Below are positions 43,991 to 55,058 of a DNA stretch of 64,000 bases, in pieces; the first letter of the stretch is position 1, and every line of letters starts with the position of its first letter. Where the stretch lies: contig OZ026601.1 in NCBI GenBank assembly GCA_964020085.1, positions 18,450,430 through 18,514,429 on the forward strand. The letters are read 5' to 3'. The notes beneath the pieces were generated by a model, which saw nothing but the letters and a program-made list of their open reading frames with translations, was not told where the DNA came from and made no database searches. This stretch comes from Micromussa lordhowensis (Eukaryota > Cnidaria > Anthozoa > Scleractinia > Lobophylliidae). A program made the position numbers and the translations under genes.

Positions 43991-44205
43991 TGCCCCTAGC
44001 TTAAGAAAGTTGATCAAATCTAAAAATGAAAGAATATTTGATTTCGATGAACAACACTATTTATGGAACAATAGATAACTATGTTTATTTGCATTTATCA
44101 GCATTTACTGCAGTTGTACAAAATACCATCAGGCAAACACGATGCGTCAAGGATTTCCAATGAGTTGCGTCAAAACGGTAATAAACTAAACTATATCACG
44201 TTTGG

Positions 44206-47200
44206 CTAGAATAAAAGTTCAAAATAGTGTTCTTGGCTTTGTTGGCTCGAGCCACGCTTGCATTTTAGAGTAGTGCAACTGCGAAGGAGTTCATCTGAGA
44301 TTTTACAGTCATCAGAATGCAACGATTCTAGTGCCTTACGGCTACGCGGTTCAGGGGTGATAAAAAGGCTCTCCTCGTTGCTGCTGGAGTCATCTTTGCT
44401 GCATTGCGGCTGTGGGCTCGTCGTTTGGGCTGGCCCATCTCTCTTTGCTGGGAGAGGCTCGTCCACACGACTCACGAGATGCTGGTCCTCGGCACTTAGC
44501 ATGCCTAGTGTTACGCACATTCTTCTGCGCTCCTCCACTGCTCTCCAGCTCTAGTGCAATTGGTGTGGGCATATCTGCGTCGGGATCCACTGGTAGCAAA
44601 TCGGCGGTCTGCGTGCTCACATCTCTCTCTCTGAGCCATGCTTTCCGCGACTCGTGCTGCTTTTCAGCGAACTCTTTTCAAATTTTTTTTTTTCTCGTTG
44701 AAGTGTCTTCTTTATGTCTTTCCAATAAGATCACAATTTTTTTTTTTTGCAACTACACAAGGGAATACAATGATACAATTACGAACAGTACACTATTACA
44801 CTATTTAGACAACCTAAAGCACTCGAAATTGCTCTAATTATATATTTACAGTATTTGAATTACAATATCAACACGACTTACAGTACACTACTAAGAAATA
44901 CAATGACGTCTTTTCGAATTGCAATACTTCGCTCTTGGTCTTGGAGCATGTGCGCCACCTGCCTGTACTGCAAACTGCCGACATCTGATCTACTTAAGGT
45001 TTGCCTCAAGTTCCCGAGGACATCATTTGTTGTTGAATCAGGAATTTGTTCGCCATGCGACTGTTCTGAACACTCTTGCTCGCTTGCTTCTCCCGATGTG
45101 GTCTCTTTAACTGGTGGATCGCCGAGTGACAGTACTCGGATATCTTCTTTTTCTTTTTGTTCCAGACGTCCTTCTTTGCTTTGGGTATTCTTGTCATCAC
45201 TATCTGTGTCTTCTGTCTCAGCTTCACTCGCACAGCCTTTAGCTTGCTCTGCAGCCCACACGACACATTCCATTGGGTGCTTTCGCAGCCACGATACCAC
45301 TTTCTTCTTTGGATTTGGAAGCTTTTTAAAATGGTAGGTTCGAAGGCGTTTATCCATCGCAGGTTGGTGAATTGAACCAAACTGAAGCTTATGCTGTACT
45401 GTGATCAGCATTGGACATTTGTTGATAAACGATCTTGCAGTCTGATATTTTACATCATGAGCAGCATAGCCCCCCTGGGTGAGCACCTTCCAGTCAGAAA
45501 TGTCCAAGGTGTTCTCTTCTGCTTCATCAATGAAGATGATTTCTGTAAACTGGTTTATCATAGCTTTGTTAAAAGCTCATTGCTTAGTCACAGTTGCAAT
45601 ATTGCTGTGGTGCACGAGCCCCTGGATTGGGAAGAATAAGCTTGTTTTCCCGCTGTTGGCATCTCCAACCAGGCAGGGCACCATGTCTTTATGCTGCTTC
45701 TTGTTATAATTTAACAACTTGAGAAAATCTTCACAAAAATTCGACACCTCGCTTTGGGACAAACTGTTCTCCAGTATCTCGCGAAAATACCTCGGGTCGG
45801 CGTGTTTGGTGGGATCATACACAGAGAACGCTCTGGGGGATACCTTGCCTATTTGACTCTCTTCTATGGCACTTTCCACAAAGGCTCGGTTTTTCAGCAA
45901 CCAACAGACACCATCGTTCACTTCTATGAGGTCGTAATCTATGATGAGTGGATCAAACAGTTCGCAGAGCGCATCTGATAACATTTCGATGATCTTCATT
46001 TCTCGGACGAGTCTTGACTTAAACTGCTCGTTTGTAGCGAGAGTGTTGACAAACGCTCTGGACTCACACTTGAAGGAATATGTGTACCTTGATCTTGGGT
46101 CTTTTTTGTATACTTTTCCTCTGTAGCTTGCATAGTTTAGCCTCTTCATGGGAATCGTGGTATCGTTAACGAGGATCGTCAACTTATCTGAAAGGTGTTT
46201 CTCTTCTACTCCAGATGTTGTAGTGGTTTCAGTTGAGTTGAAACCAAACTTGTCCAGTCATAATTTGGCCTCGATCATCTTTTCTATGGCACTCGTCAAG
46301 GATTGCTGGAAGCTGGTACTTATCAAAGAAATGCACACGACGTTTTCCGTTCCGCATTCGTCCAGTTGTTGGGAAAAAAGTTGTGACATTCCAACCAGAT
46401 GGCTAAACACGTCCTGATAGTTGTACTGGAAGGAAGCCATCACAAGATCTTGCATGAAAGGATGGTCTTTCGATGGTCTTTCAAGACTTTGTACAGTTCT
46501 TTGATCGCAGTACACTCCCTTCCGTCTAAAAACTGTACCTTTAAACAAACAATAAAGTGATTCAGTGGAGGGAATAGAAATCGCGTAAAGTTCATCGGTT
46601 ACTGTTCACTTTGACAATCTAAACTCAAAATTTCAGAATCTCTTTGCTCATATTAAAGCGATATTTAAGACAATCAAACTTGAAGCAAATCAGGAACATT
46701 GTGACAATGAATTGCTAGCCAAAGCTATCCAACATGTTTTACCTGATAAGCCGTGACTGCCACTCCACAATTTAGCAGAGCCCGATGGACCACGAGTGGA
46801 TTTGCAGGAGGACCATTTGGTGTAGTTAATGCCAGCCAATAGGTTATCGCAGGCCAGAGCGATTTGTCCACTAAAGTTGGATCACCATTAACGAGTTGCT
46901 GAGATGATGTTCGGGGTACAGGTGATGTTTCCTGGTCATCTTCGCTCTCATCACTCTCTTCGTTGATAGTGCCCTTTTTCTTTTCTAGCGTTGAAATGGG
47001 ACTAAAAAAGAAGGCTGCATTTGTGATACCTTGGGAAAGTGAAACCAAAACATGAGTGTCAGTCCGTATTTTTATGAGGGAAAAGTTAAACCAACTTTTA
47101 AACTGATACCAACCTGAAATAGCTTTGTCGCACTCATCCCTCTTCTTGCAGACTAAGCTCCAGGATTTTGAAAGATCCTTTTCCTTCACGTTCCAAGAAC

Positions 47201-47336
47201 ATTTTGCGCTGATAACACTGCACTGTCCGGTAATAACGGGACTCATGTAGCACAATGTGGCTCCCCTGATCGCTTCACTGTTAAGCTGTTTGCATGTTAG
47301 TTTGGCTCGACGCTGCATCTTTGCATCTTTGCACAC
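44206..47336 (-). pseudogene. Superfamily 3 helicase protein, copy A (three exons)
   Basis: Exons 47336-47114, 47030-46743 and 46538-44206 with GT-AG introns at the same places as copy B. The first two exons encode a conserved domain (KQLNSEAIRGATLCY, LTTPNGPPANPL) I do not recognise. Exon 3 has the SF3 ATPase: Walker A LVGDANSGKTSLFFPI, Walker B EIIFIDEAEE, a B'-like segment TQGGYAAHDVKYQTA, motif C KCPMLITVQHKL and the arginine region MDKRLRTYHF. It ends with an acidic, Ser-rich tail. Lesions: an 11-bp tandem duplication near 46465-46486 causing a frameshift, TGA codons at about 46258 and 45577, and a tail deletion near 44540. Copy A keeps about 130 codons missing from copy B. Confidence 0.8.
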
Positions 47337-47345
47337 AGAGAGAAT

Positions 47346-48160
47346 GCACGAGGCTGAGGCGGGTGCTTAAATAGCGTTCTTGAACTTGTGAAACTAATCA
47401 TAATAATTTTCCATTATTTATCAGAGAGCCTTTTGATAGGCTTTTCCTTAAAAGGACTGCACCTTTGTCATTGACGCCACTTGTGGTCATGAGAGCTTGC
47501 AATGCCAAAGAGCTTCATTCAAGCTATTCTTAGCTTTATTTCAGGTTTCAAGTGAAAGACAAACGGGTAGAAACTTGTTGCTAATTTGACAACTGGATAA
47601 TTGTTAGCATTACGTAATGCAGCCCTTTCACACCACATGTTTGACGCCATCTGTGGCCACGAGGACTTTGCAATATTAAATGACTTCGTTAAAACTATTC
47701 ATATTTTATTTATGTTTCAAGAAAAAGACAAACGCTTAGAAATTTGCTGTTAATTTGACAACTAGATAATTGCAAACATTACCTTATGCAACCTTTCGCA
47801 CAACATGCTTCTTTGGCAGGAATGTGTAATAATTCTGGATCCCTAGTCCCTGCCTATTCGCAGATCTATTTAATTTCATAGAATTCCAAGTAAAAAACAA
47901 ACAAACAAACAGGCAGACATTGTTGTTCAGTTGACAGGAGAATAATTTTTAGTATCACTTAATGGGGCTTTTGGCAGGCAAGTTGAGCCAAAATATTTGC
48001 TGCCATTTTCTTTTTCATTTATATGTTTAGCTTCAAAATATTAGAGTTTCAAGCGCAATCTGAACAGACATCAAGCAAACGTTTGTTCAACTTCCACCTA
48101 TTCACAGCTATATTTTAATGCCAATTTCGAGCAAAAGACAAATGGCCAGAGATTCAAATA
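47346..48160. repeat. ~170 bp diverged tandem repeats right of copy A
   Basis: Segments from about 47465, 47640, 47810 and 47980 share TGACGCCAYYTGTGGYCA, GTTTCAAG..AAAGACAAACG and GCTAATTTGACAACTGGATAAT-like text. They lie upstream of the helicase gene start and could be right subterminal repeats of the element or an older satellite. Copy B lacks an obvious counterpart. Confidence 0.55.
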
Positions 48161-48210
48161 TATGATTGATCATCGCAGTTATGCACACAACTTAAGCAGT
48201 TGTGAAATAA

Positions 48211-48283
48211 AAGCCTCAACGGGATTCGGACCCATGACCTCTCTGATACCGGTGCAGTGCTCTACCAACTGAGCGAACAAGCC
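48211..48283 (-). tRNA. tRNA-derived sequence (SINE-like)
   Basis: The 73-nt reverse strand has GTTCGCTCAGTTGGTAGAGC (D arm and A box) and GGTCATGGGTCCGAATCCC (T arm and B box). The acceptor ends do not pair and the anticodon loop lacks a normal U33, so this is a tRNA relic or SINE promoter. Confidence 0.5.
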
Positions 48284-48699
48284 ATCTGGGAGCTGGTCAC
48301 TTTGTGAGTTCATAATGTACTCGTAGAAGGTGAAATTTACAAGTGAAATTGTTGAAAGAGATTGTTGTTGATTTGACATCTGAAATACTGCATGGATTTC
48401 CTTAACAAATCAAGACGCTTTTTACATGACAATATTTTTTTCTACTGCTACATGATCGTTGTTTGACAAGGTTTCTGGAGAGTTTAAGGAAACTTAAAAT
48501 AGAAAGCTTAAGAACTCGAGGATTTGTTTTTAAATATTATATTCACACTCGCCCAAAAATCCATAACATCCACAAGTTCCGTCCTGAAAAGCAGGCCTTT
48601 GGTGGATGATCCATTGCATTTGATAAGCACTCAAAGCTAATCATGATAATGACTAAAAAGATTAAGGAGTGTAAACATTATCATCCACAAAACTCTCTA

Positions 48700-48860
48700 T
48701 ACATGGACAGGAATGGTGGATGTAACGGATTTAACGGGGATATGGATATATTTACTCTATATTCTTCTCTTTATTACTGTAAGTATTTATATATAAATAT
48801 ATTAAATATAATCTATAAGATACTTACAGTAATAAAGAGAAGTATTAATCATTAAGTATT
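48700..48860. repeat. Palindromic element with GTAAGTAT/ATACTTAC core
   Basis: CTTCTCTTTATTACTGTAAG pairs with CTTACAGTAATAAAGAGAAG around an AT-rich loop of about 45 bp. The flanks (AATGGTGGATGTAACGG and CCGG..AAACCATCATGCC) are also loosely inverted. The same core family appears at 49020-49115 and 55925-56770. Confidence 0.75.
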
Positions 48861-49009
48861 CATGTTCCTGTTAAAACCGGACAAACCATCATGCCCTTTT
48901 CATATTTGAAATTAGCATTGCTTCTAACTTCCAGAGCTTAGCGAGTGTAACTCATTAGCACTATCCCATTACCTATAAGGAAGGGAATGGTGGAAGTTAT
49001 GTATTCAAC

Positions 49010-49210
49010 GGGCACATGAATATATTTAGTTTATATTCTTCTCTTCCCTACTGTAAGTATCATTAATAAACATTAAATGTCTTCAAAAAGATACTTACAG
49101 TGATAAAGAAAAGAATAGATCAATAACTATTCATTATTTTGCCTTGTCTTTCTTTCTGTAAGTATCTCTTATAAATATTAAATATCTTCTGCAAGACACT
49201 AAAGGGAACG
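49010..49210. repeat. Second palindromic GTAAGTATC element
   Basis: TTCTTCTCTTCCCTACTGTA..GTATC is inverted as GATACTTACAGTGATAAAGAAAAGAA, and a half site (TTCTGTAAGTATC) follows at about 49153. Confidence 0.65.
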
Positions 49211-49504
49211 AGGAGATATGGAAAACGATTCTCCACATTTCCCAAAATTTTATCATGGCGCGTTTTGCTGTCTTTGAGCGAATAAAACTTCACCAGGTTT
49301 TTAAGGCTGCTTCCATTTCACCTTCGCGCTTGACTCACGCTTTTGTGAGTTTTTCTTTTAATTCTTTAGCTCGTTTTTACTAATTTTAAATTTTGTTGGC
49401 TGTTCTGATATTACAAAAGGAACGTTCCTCGTTCCTCATTTTTGTGTTCCTATTGACTTTTACAAGGTAGGAACAAAATGTTCGCTCTGGTGTAAAAGAG
49501 GAAA
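49211..49504. other. Gene-free flank left of copy B
   Basis: No gene. GGAACGTTCCTCGTTCC near 49421 echoes the GTTCC/GGAAC motif of the iterons and may mark the element end. Confidence 0.4.
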
Positions 49505-49510
49505 ATTTCG

Positions 49511-50145
49511 TTCCGAGTTCCTATCTGTGAATGGAACACACTGTTCCCAAATTGGTCATTTAGGACTGTTTTGTTCCGAGTTCCTATCTGTGAATGGAAC
49601 ACACTGTTCACAAATTGTTCACTTAGGACTGTTTTGTTCCGAGTTCCTATCCGTAAATGGAACACACTGTTCCCAAATTAGTCAATTAGGACTGTTTTGT
49701 TCCGAGTTCCTATCTGTAAATGGAACACACTGTTCCCAAATTAGTCAATTAGGACTGTTTTGTTCCGAGTTCCTATCTGTAAATGGAACACACTGTTCTG
49801 AAATTTGACAATTAGGACTGTTTTGTTCCGAGTTCCTATCTGTAAATGGAATACGCTGTTCCGAAATTGGACAATTAGGACTGTTTTGTTCCGAGTTCCT
49901 ATCTGTAAATGGAACACACTGTTCCGAAATTGGACAATTAGGACTGTTTTGTTCCGAGTTCCTATCTGTGAATGGAAGACTCTGTTCCCAAACTGGTCAT
50001 TTAGGACCAAATTTTGGACTGTTTTGTTCCTAGTTCCTATCTGTGAATGGAACACACTGTTCCCAAATTGGTCATTTAAGACTGATTTGTTCCGAATTCC
50101 TATCTGTGAATGGGAGACTTTGTTCCCAAATTAAGAAGTCCTTTT
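49511..50145. repeat. Iteron-like 63-bp tandem repeats, copy B (10 units)
   Basis: TTCCGAGTTCCTATCTGTGA-type units start at 49511, 49574, 49637, 49700, 49763, 49826, 49889, 49952, 50027 and 50090; the spacing is 63 bp except one of 75. Each holds GTTCC...GGAAC inverted pairs and ends GTTCCCAAATTGGTC or GTTCCGAAATTGGAC. The regular array just upstream of the recombinase gene resembles origin or terminal iterons bound by a replication protein. Peptides read across it are by-products of the repeat. Confidence 0.92.
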
Positions 50146-50338
50146 TAATGAAGCAGACAACCGGGCACGCACGGACCTGCTTGGGCAAATTTGCTTGCAT
50201 CTTACCGTCATGAATTTTGCACAATAGTAATGAGGACGGGCAAGAAAGGGCATGCCTTGGCAAATGCAGATTTATATGCAGTTCCTCTATTGGTCATTGG
50301 TTGTTACTGTGGGTCAAATGTTCCGTTAGAGAGGCAAA

Positions 50339-52033
50339 ATGAGCAAGAAGTGCAAAGTCAATTGGTCGGATATCGATGGAGCGTCACCCAAACCAAAACG
50401 CCTTCACTTGGAAAAAGATGAAGCCGACAGTTTGTATCACTGCCCAATACAAGAGTGTGATCATGATGGATTTCAAAGTCAAAGAGAGTGCAGAAAGCAT
50501 GTTAATACCAAGCACAGTTGGTTCTTCTATTTTGACAAAAAACCCGATTCGAAAGAAATGGATTTTCCGATGAAGAACACAATTCAAGATCAAACAAGTG
50601 AAACCACAAAGCATGCTTTTAAGTTACTTCCATCGTTTTCATCATCGTGTGATATTGGCGAAGTATTCACGAAATGGTTGACTGGAAGTGGCGGTGGTTG
50701 CAAGAAAGATCGCACAGCTCAACAAATAGTGACAAGATGCTTGAAGTTTCTGAGATTTTGCTGCGAAGACGAGGAAGAGTTGACTTTTGACGTGGTGGAC
50801 TTTAGTTTGTGTTCTCCAAATCTGTTGTTCAAGTTCATCGACTACTTACAAGACGAATGTAAGCTTGGACACGGTGGACGTTTAGGCTACATAGATGCAA
50901 TTTCTGAAATGATCGACTTCAGAAAACTTCATGGCGCATCGGAGGCAGTTCTTTAAAAGTTCTCTGCAACAGAGTTGTACCTCAAAAGAGCACGCAAGAC
51001 AGTTGCAAAAATGATGAGATTGCAGTGGACTCAAGATTTCGACATTGAGACACTGGAAGCAAGAGGCCACTGGGCAACAATGGAAGAATTGTTGGAGGTC
51101 GTGAAATTTCATCTGCCACACTACGAAAATACCGTGAAGATTTGCAAATCGAGTCCAGCTCAAGTTAACCCTTCAGATTTGACATTTGCCACAAAATTCG
51201 TAGCCGTGTATCTGTTCATCAAAGTGAAGGGGTCACGTCCCATGACTTATCAATATTTGACGGTGGACATGGTTGCTACGGCTAAGGAAAAGGGCGGATT
51301 CATTGATCAGAAAACGTTCAAGACTGCTGGAAAGTACGGATTTGATTCTTTGATTCTGACAGATGCAAACATGCAAGTGCTCGATGGTTACATCTCGTAC
51401 GTCAGACCGCTTCTCAAACCCCAGTGTGATTTCGTTCTGGTCAACAGAAATGGGGGCTAACATGGTAAATTGGGCGAGATTATGAGCAAACTGGTTTTTG
51501 ATGCAATTGGAAAATACACTCATCCTACACGCTATCGCCAAATTGTTGAAACGGAAAGCCTCAATCAGCTCACCAGCGAGGAGCAAAGGATTTTGTCGGA
51601 AGACCAGAAACACAGTTCTGCTGTTGCCAAAGTTCACTACCAAAAGCGGAGATCGCGCGAAGTTGCTGTGAAGGCTCATGAGTGTCTACAAAAGCTTCAA
51701 GGAAGCAAGGGGTCAGAGGTGGACGAAGATGTACAGGCGAGGTTTGGTGGTTCAACTTCTAGCTCGACAATGTCGGTTGAAACTATGGAAAAAGCAAGCT
51801 TGTCTCTCCCCAGAAAGGCGGCCATTCCCACTGAGAACCTGCGAACTCAGAGGAGACTTCATCGGGTTATTAAATTTACGGCAGACGAGGACGATTTTCT
51901 CAAATGAGGAATTGACAGGCATGGATATGGACAATGGACCGCCATTCTTAGAGATACCGAGTTCAAATTTCAAACGGGAAGAACAGCAGATTCTCTAAAG
52001 AAAAGGGCTGGAGTCAAAATGCCTCAAGGTTAA
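50339..52033 (+). pseudogene. Zinc finger-tyrosine recombinase-Myb protein, copy B
   Basis: A single frame of 564 codons with only three in-frame stops (TAA 50954, TAA 51458, TGA 51905). Domains: C2H2 finger CPIQECDHDGFQSQRECRKH at about residues 35-59; core-binding helices to about 210 (FTKWLTGSGGG, LFKFIDYLQDECKLGHG); catalytic domain with GSRPMTYQYLTVD (Arg), a basic FKTAGKYGFD region, HPTRYRQIVE (HxxR) and QKHSSAVAKVHYQKR (His, candidate Tyr); and a C-terminal Myb/SANT-like domain (FTADEDDFLK, RHGYGQWTAILRD, TADSLKKRAG). It should cut and rejoin element DNA; the finger and Myb domains probably choose sites. The start ATG is 20 bp after GTTAGAGAGGC in the leader. Copy A shares the frame and order. 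Confidence 0.85.
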
Positions 52034-52208
52034 CAACACTACGAACGTGTACAAAGAAGGCAGTCTTAACGTTAAACTCTGTTTATCTCTCAAATGCATG
52101 TATATACAATCCTTAAACAATTAGTTGAGTGAATCCTGAGTTCACATTAAATTCTTACGGCGCCTAAACTTGGTATAGGGACATTCGTTTTGCTATTTTC
52201 TGTCATTT
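52034..52208. terminator. Convergence zone shared by both genes of copy B
   Basis: The recombinase stop (52031-52033) and the helicase stop (52209) are 175 bp apart and the genes converge. The AT-rich segment must contain both 3' ends. No perfect AATAAA is seen on the forward strand. Confidence 0.35.
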
Positions 52209-55058
52209 CTATTTCTGACTGAAATAATTAAACAATGTCCTGCGCGGCCTCTTCTCATTCACTTGACTATGAGATCGACGCATTGGCCTCTTTCGCCTAC
52301 TCCTAGTGCTGTTCCGCATTAACGCTTCTGAAATCGCCAGGTCGTCGACGTTTGAGCTTCTGCTTGACGACGAGGTCACTGGAGTAGCCCTGGGTATCGG
52401 CGTAATGAACAAACTTCTTTCGTCGTCACTTTCCGACGCTGCTCCGGCCTGTGTCCCTCTTGCTTTCTGTTCTGAGCTTGTAGGCCAAACTCCAAGTTCT
52501 TCTTTGGTTGGCAAGGCCTCGAAGACGCATTTCACCAAATGCTGGTGTCCCCTGTCTAGCAGACCAAGAGAGACGCACGTGCGCCTCCGCTCCTCCAAGG
52601 CCTCTTTAGAGCCTAACGTGCCGAGGTTTTTGTGGTGGTTCTTCAGCTTATCTTCTAATACCTCCCGGTATGCCTCCAATGAATGCCTAGTCGAAGGATG
52701 TTGGGTAGAGTGCAAGCGCCTTACTCAGTCCTGCAACTCTTTTTCCGTCTCCTGTAGCCACGCACCCTGGAAGGCTTTTACGGCAGCTTGGCAACGCGTG
52801 TCTTGCTCGGCTAGCCTCTCGAGGTCCCTCGCGATTGGCGAAGGCGTCGGTTCGTTAGAATCCTCGGGAAGAAGCTCTGCGTTCTGACTAGACACGCCTT
52901 TTTCCTTCAACCAAGCCTTTCGCTGAGCGTAGCGCTCCTGCTCAAACTAGACCCGTCTTTGTTGCTTTGCTTGCTCCGTTTCCAGCAAGTGGGTCATCAT
53001 CCTATGTTGGAGGCTTTCTGGCGTCAACGTTCCTAGCTTGTTTTCCAAGACATCCAAGATGTCGCCTGATTGGCTGCAAAAATCTGGCCCACTGTCAGTG
53101 ACTGACGCGGTGTCTTGTAGGGTTTCGCCTTCTTTTGCACATTGATCGCTGGTGTCGTCCGCTCCCTCGTGTAAACACAAAGCGCGTAGTTCCTCCTTTT
53201 CCTTTTCTTGCAAGATTCCGTCTTCGAAGAGAGATTGCTCTTCGTCTGTTTCAATTGGGTCTTCCCCGCCATCATCTTTACGTGTACATGTCTTGGCCTT
53301 TTCGGTGGCCCAGAGGACACAGTCCATGGGGTGGTTTCTTAGCCATGTGGCTGCACTCTTTTGTGGGTTTGGCAGGCTAGGGAATTCGTACGTTGACAAC
53401 CGTCTGTCCATTGCAGGTTGGTCGGAGAGACCGAAGTCGAGCTTCCGCTGGCTGGTGATGATCATTGGACATCTGTTGATAAATGATTTGGCCGCCTGGT
53501 ATTTTACGTCGTGCGCCGAGTAGCCGCCTTGCGTTAACGTTTTTCAGTCGTCCATGTCAAGTGTAGATTCTGTAGCTTCATCTATGAATATCACTTCGGT
53601 GAACTTAGAGATCATAGACTTGTTGAAAGCTCGTTGTTTAGTCACCGTGGGAATGTTTCCGTGGTGTACAAGGCCCAGAATGGGGAAAAACAGACTTGTT
53701 TTACCGCTGTTGGCGTCTCCGACTAAACAAGGCACTTTATCTTTGTGTTTTTTCTTGTTGTAGCTAAACAACTTCAAGAAATCTTCGCAGAAGTTTGACT
53801 GTTCCTCTGGACTTAAGCTGTTTTCGAGGATCTGGCGAAAGTATTTTGGGTCTGGTTCTTGCGTCGAGTCGAAAGGAGAAAACGCTCTGGGAGATACTTT
53901 TCCAATTTTGTCTTCTTGGATCCGAACTTGTCTATTTGTAACTTTGCTTCGATGAGACGTTCTACTGCACTGGCCAAAGATGGTTCAAACTTCTTGTTCA
54001 TTATGGTCACTCGCACCACATTCTCTTTGCCACACTCTTCCAAATCTTGTGTATCGATAAAGTCACTATCATTCCCCATAACTTTCCTGGCTTCTTGTCT
54101 GTAGCAATGCCGATACGATGATAGAACGAGGTTTTCCATATGTTGGTTTTTGTGGCCTTTTAAAACTTTATAAAGTTCTTTCATGGCAGGACACTCCTTT
54201 CCTTCTTGGAATTGAACCTAAAAGGCATAAAAGCGAGCGTTTTGAAAAACTGTGTTGGAAATTTCCAAGATTTCAACTGCCTGTCTGACTCCTCTAGCAT
54301 CCATTGTTATTCCAGACATCCAGTCCTTTATTTAATTGCCTTGTATTTTTTTTCTCTTAAGAGTGTAAACTATTTGATTGACCATAAATAAGTGCTGCTT
54401 TTGTTTCTCGTAAACGTCATAATGTGTACACATATAAGCAAACAGTCTGCATTCAAAACAAGACACGTTACCTGATCCACAATAACGTCTACTCCACAAT
54501 TCAATAAGGCTTTGTGCACGGAAATCGGACTTGCGGGAGCACCGTTTGGCGTCGTTAGCGCGATCCAATAGGCAATCGCAGGGCAAAGAGCTTTGTTGAC
54601 AGAAGCCAAATTTCCATCGAGCCACTGCTGTGAAGTGGAACTAGGAACTTGACTTGACTCGAATTCTTCGTTACTGCTATCACTTTCATCTTCACTTTCC
54701 TGAATACTTCCTTTCTTCTTTTCTTGAGTGCATATTGCACTGAAAAAGAACGCCACGTTTGATATACCTGAAAGAAAGTAGGATAATGCACGTCAAGAAT
54801 TGAACATGTGGTATATAATCTCAGTCTGTCATTTCAGCCTTTGAACATTTACAAACCTGAAATCGCTCTATCACAACTATCACGTTTCTGGCAAATCGCG
54901 TTCCAAGCCTTTGGCAAAGCCGTTTCTTTCACGTTACAGAGGCATTTTGTACTTATAACACTGCATCTCCCACTGATTACAGGAGCCAAATAACAGATTG
55001 CAGCGCTCTTGATCGCTTCGCTGTTAAGCTGTCGACATGATTTCTTTGCTCGTATCAT
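52209..55058 (-). pseudogene. Superfamily 3 helicase protein, copy B (three exons)
   Basis: Exons 55058-54857, 54767-54472 and 54217-52209 with consensus donors and acceptors, matching copy A. I start at MIRAKKSCRQLNS because similarity to copy A begins there. SF3 motifs: LVGDANSGKTSLFFPI (Walker A), EVIFIDEATE (Walker B), TQGGYSAHDVKYQAA, CPMIITSQRKL (motif C), MDRRLSTYEF. A deletion near 53922 removes about 130 codons present in copy A. A TGA at 53544 replaces a Trp, and stops occur near 52947 and 52725. The C-terminus PRRTLFNYFSQK resembles a PCNA-interacting peptide. SF3 helicases unwind origins in small viruses and plasmids, so a replication role is inferred. Confidence 0.82.

Larger units (their letters stand above)
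41895..47345. mobile_element. YR-SF3 helicase element, copy A
   Basis: Layout from left: about three 63-bp iteron-like repeats, a ~200 bp leader, a forward tyrosine-recombinase gene (42303-43990) and a converging reverse three-exon SF3 helicase gene (47336-44206). The same layout and coding order occur in copy B (49511-55058), which defines the unit. Coding similarity between copies is high but each has its own stops and indels. No TIR, LTR or target duplication is evident, so the ends are minimal estimates. No capsid or polymerase gene is present. I do not know a described transposon class with this gene pair. Confidence 0.75.
49505..55058. mobile_element. YR-SF3 helicase element, copy B
   Basis: Same order as copy A: iterons (49511-50145), leader (shared ACCTGCTTGGGC and GTCATGAATTTTGCACAATA), recombinase (50339-52033), a 175-bp convergence zone, then the reverse helicase gene (55058-52209). 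The leader similarity outside genes shows that noncoding sequence also belongs to the mobile unit. The copies lie in the same orientation about 7.6 kb apart start to start. Ends are minimal estimates. Confidence 0.75.

Noticed and set aside
44878..46182. Endogenous parvovirus NS1
   Set aside because: The SF3 ATPase fits, but no HUH nuclease motif or capsid gene is seen, and it is paired with a tyrosine recombinase in both copies.
49450..50134. ORFs on both strands with repeated NGTHCSQI or IGTRNKTV peptides
   Set aside because: They are readings across the 63-bp iterons, whose length is a multiple of three; no coding signal otherwise.
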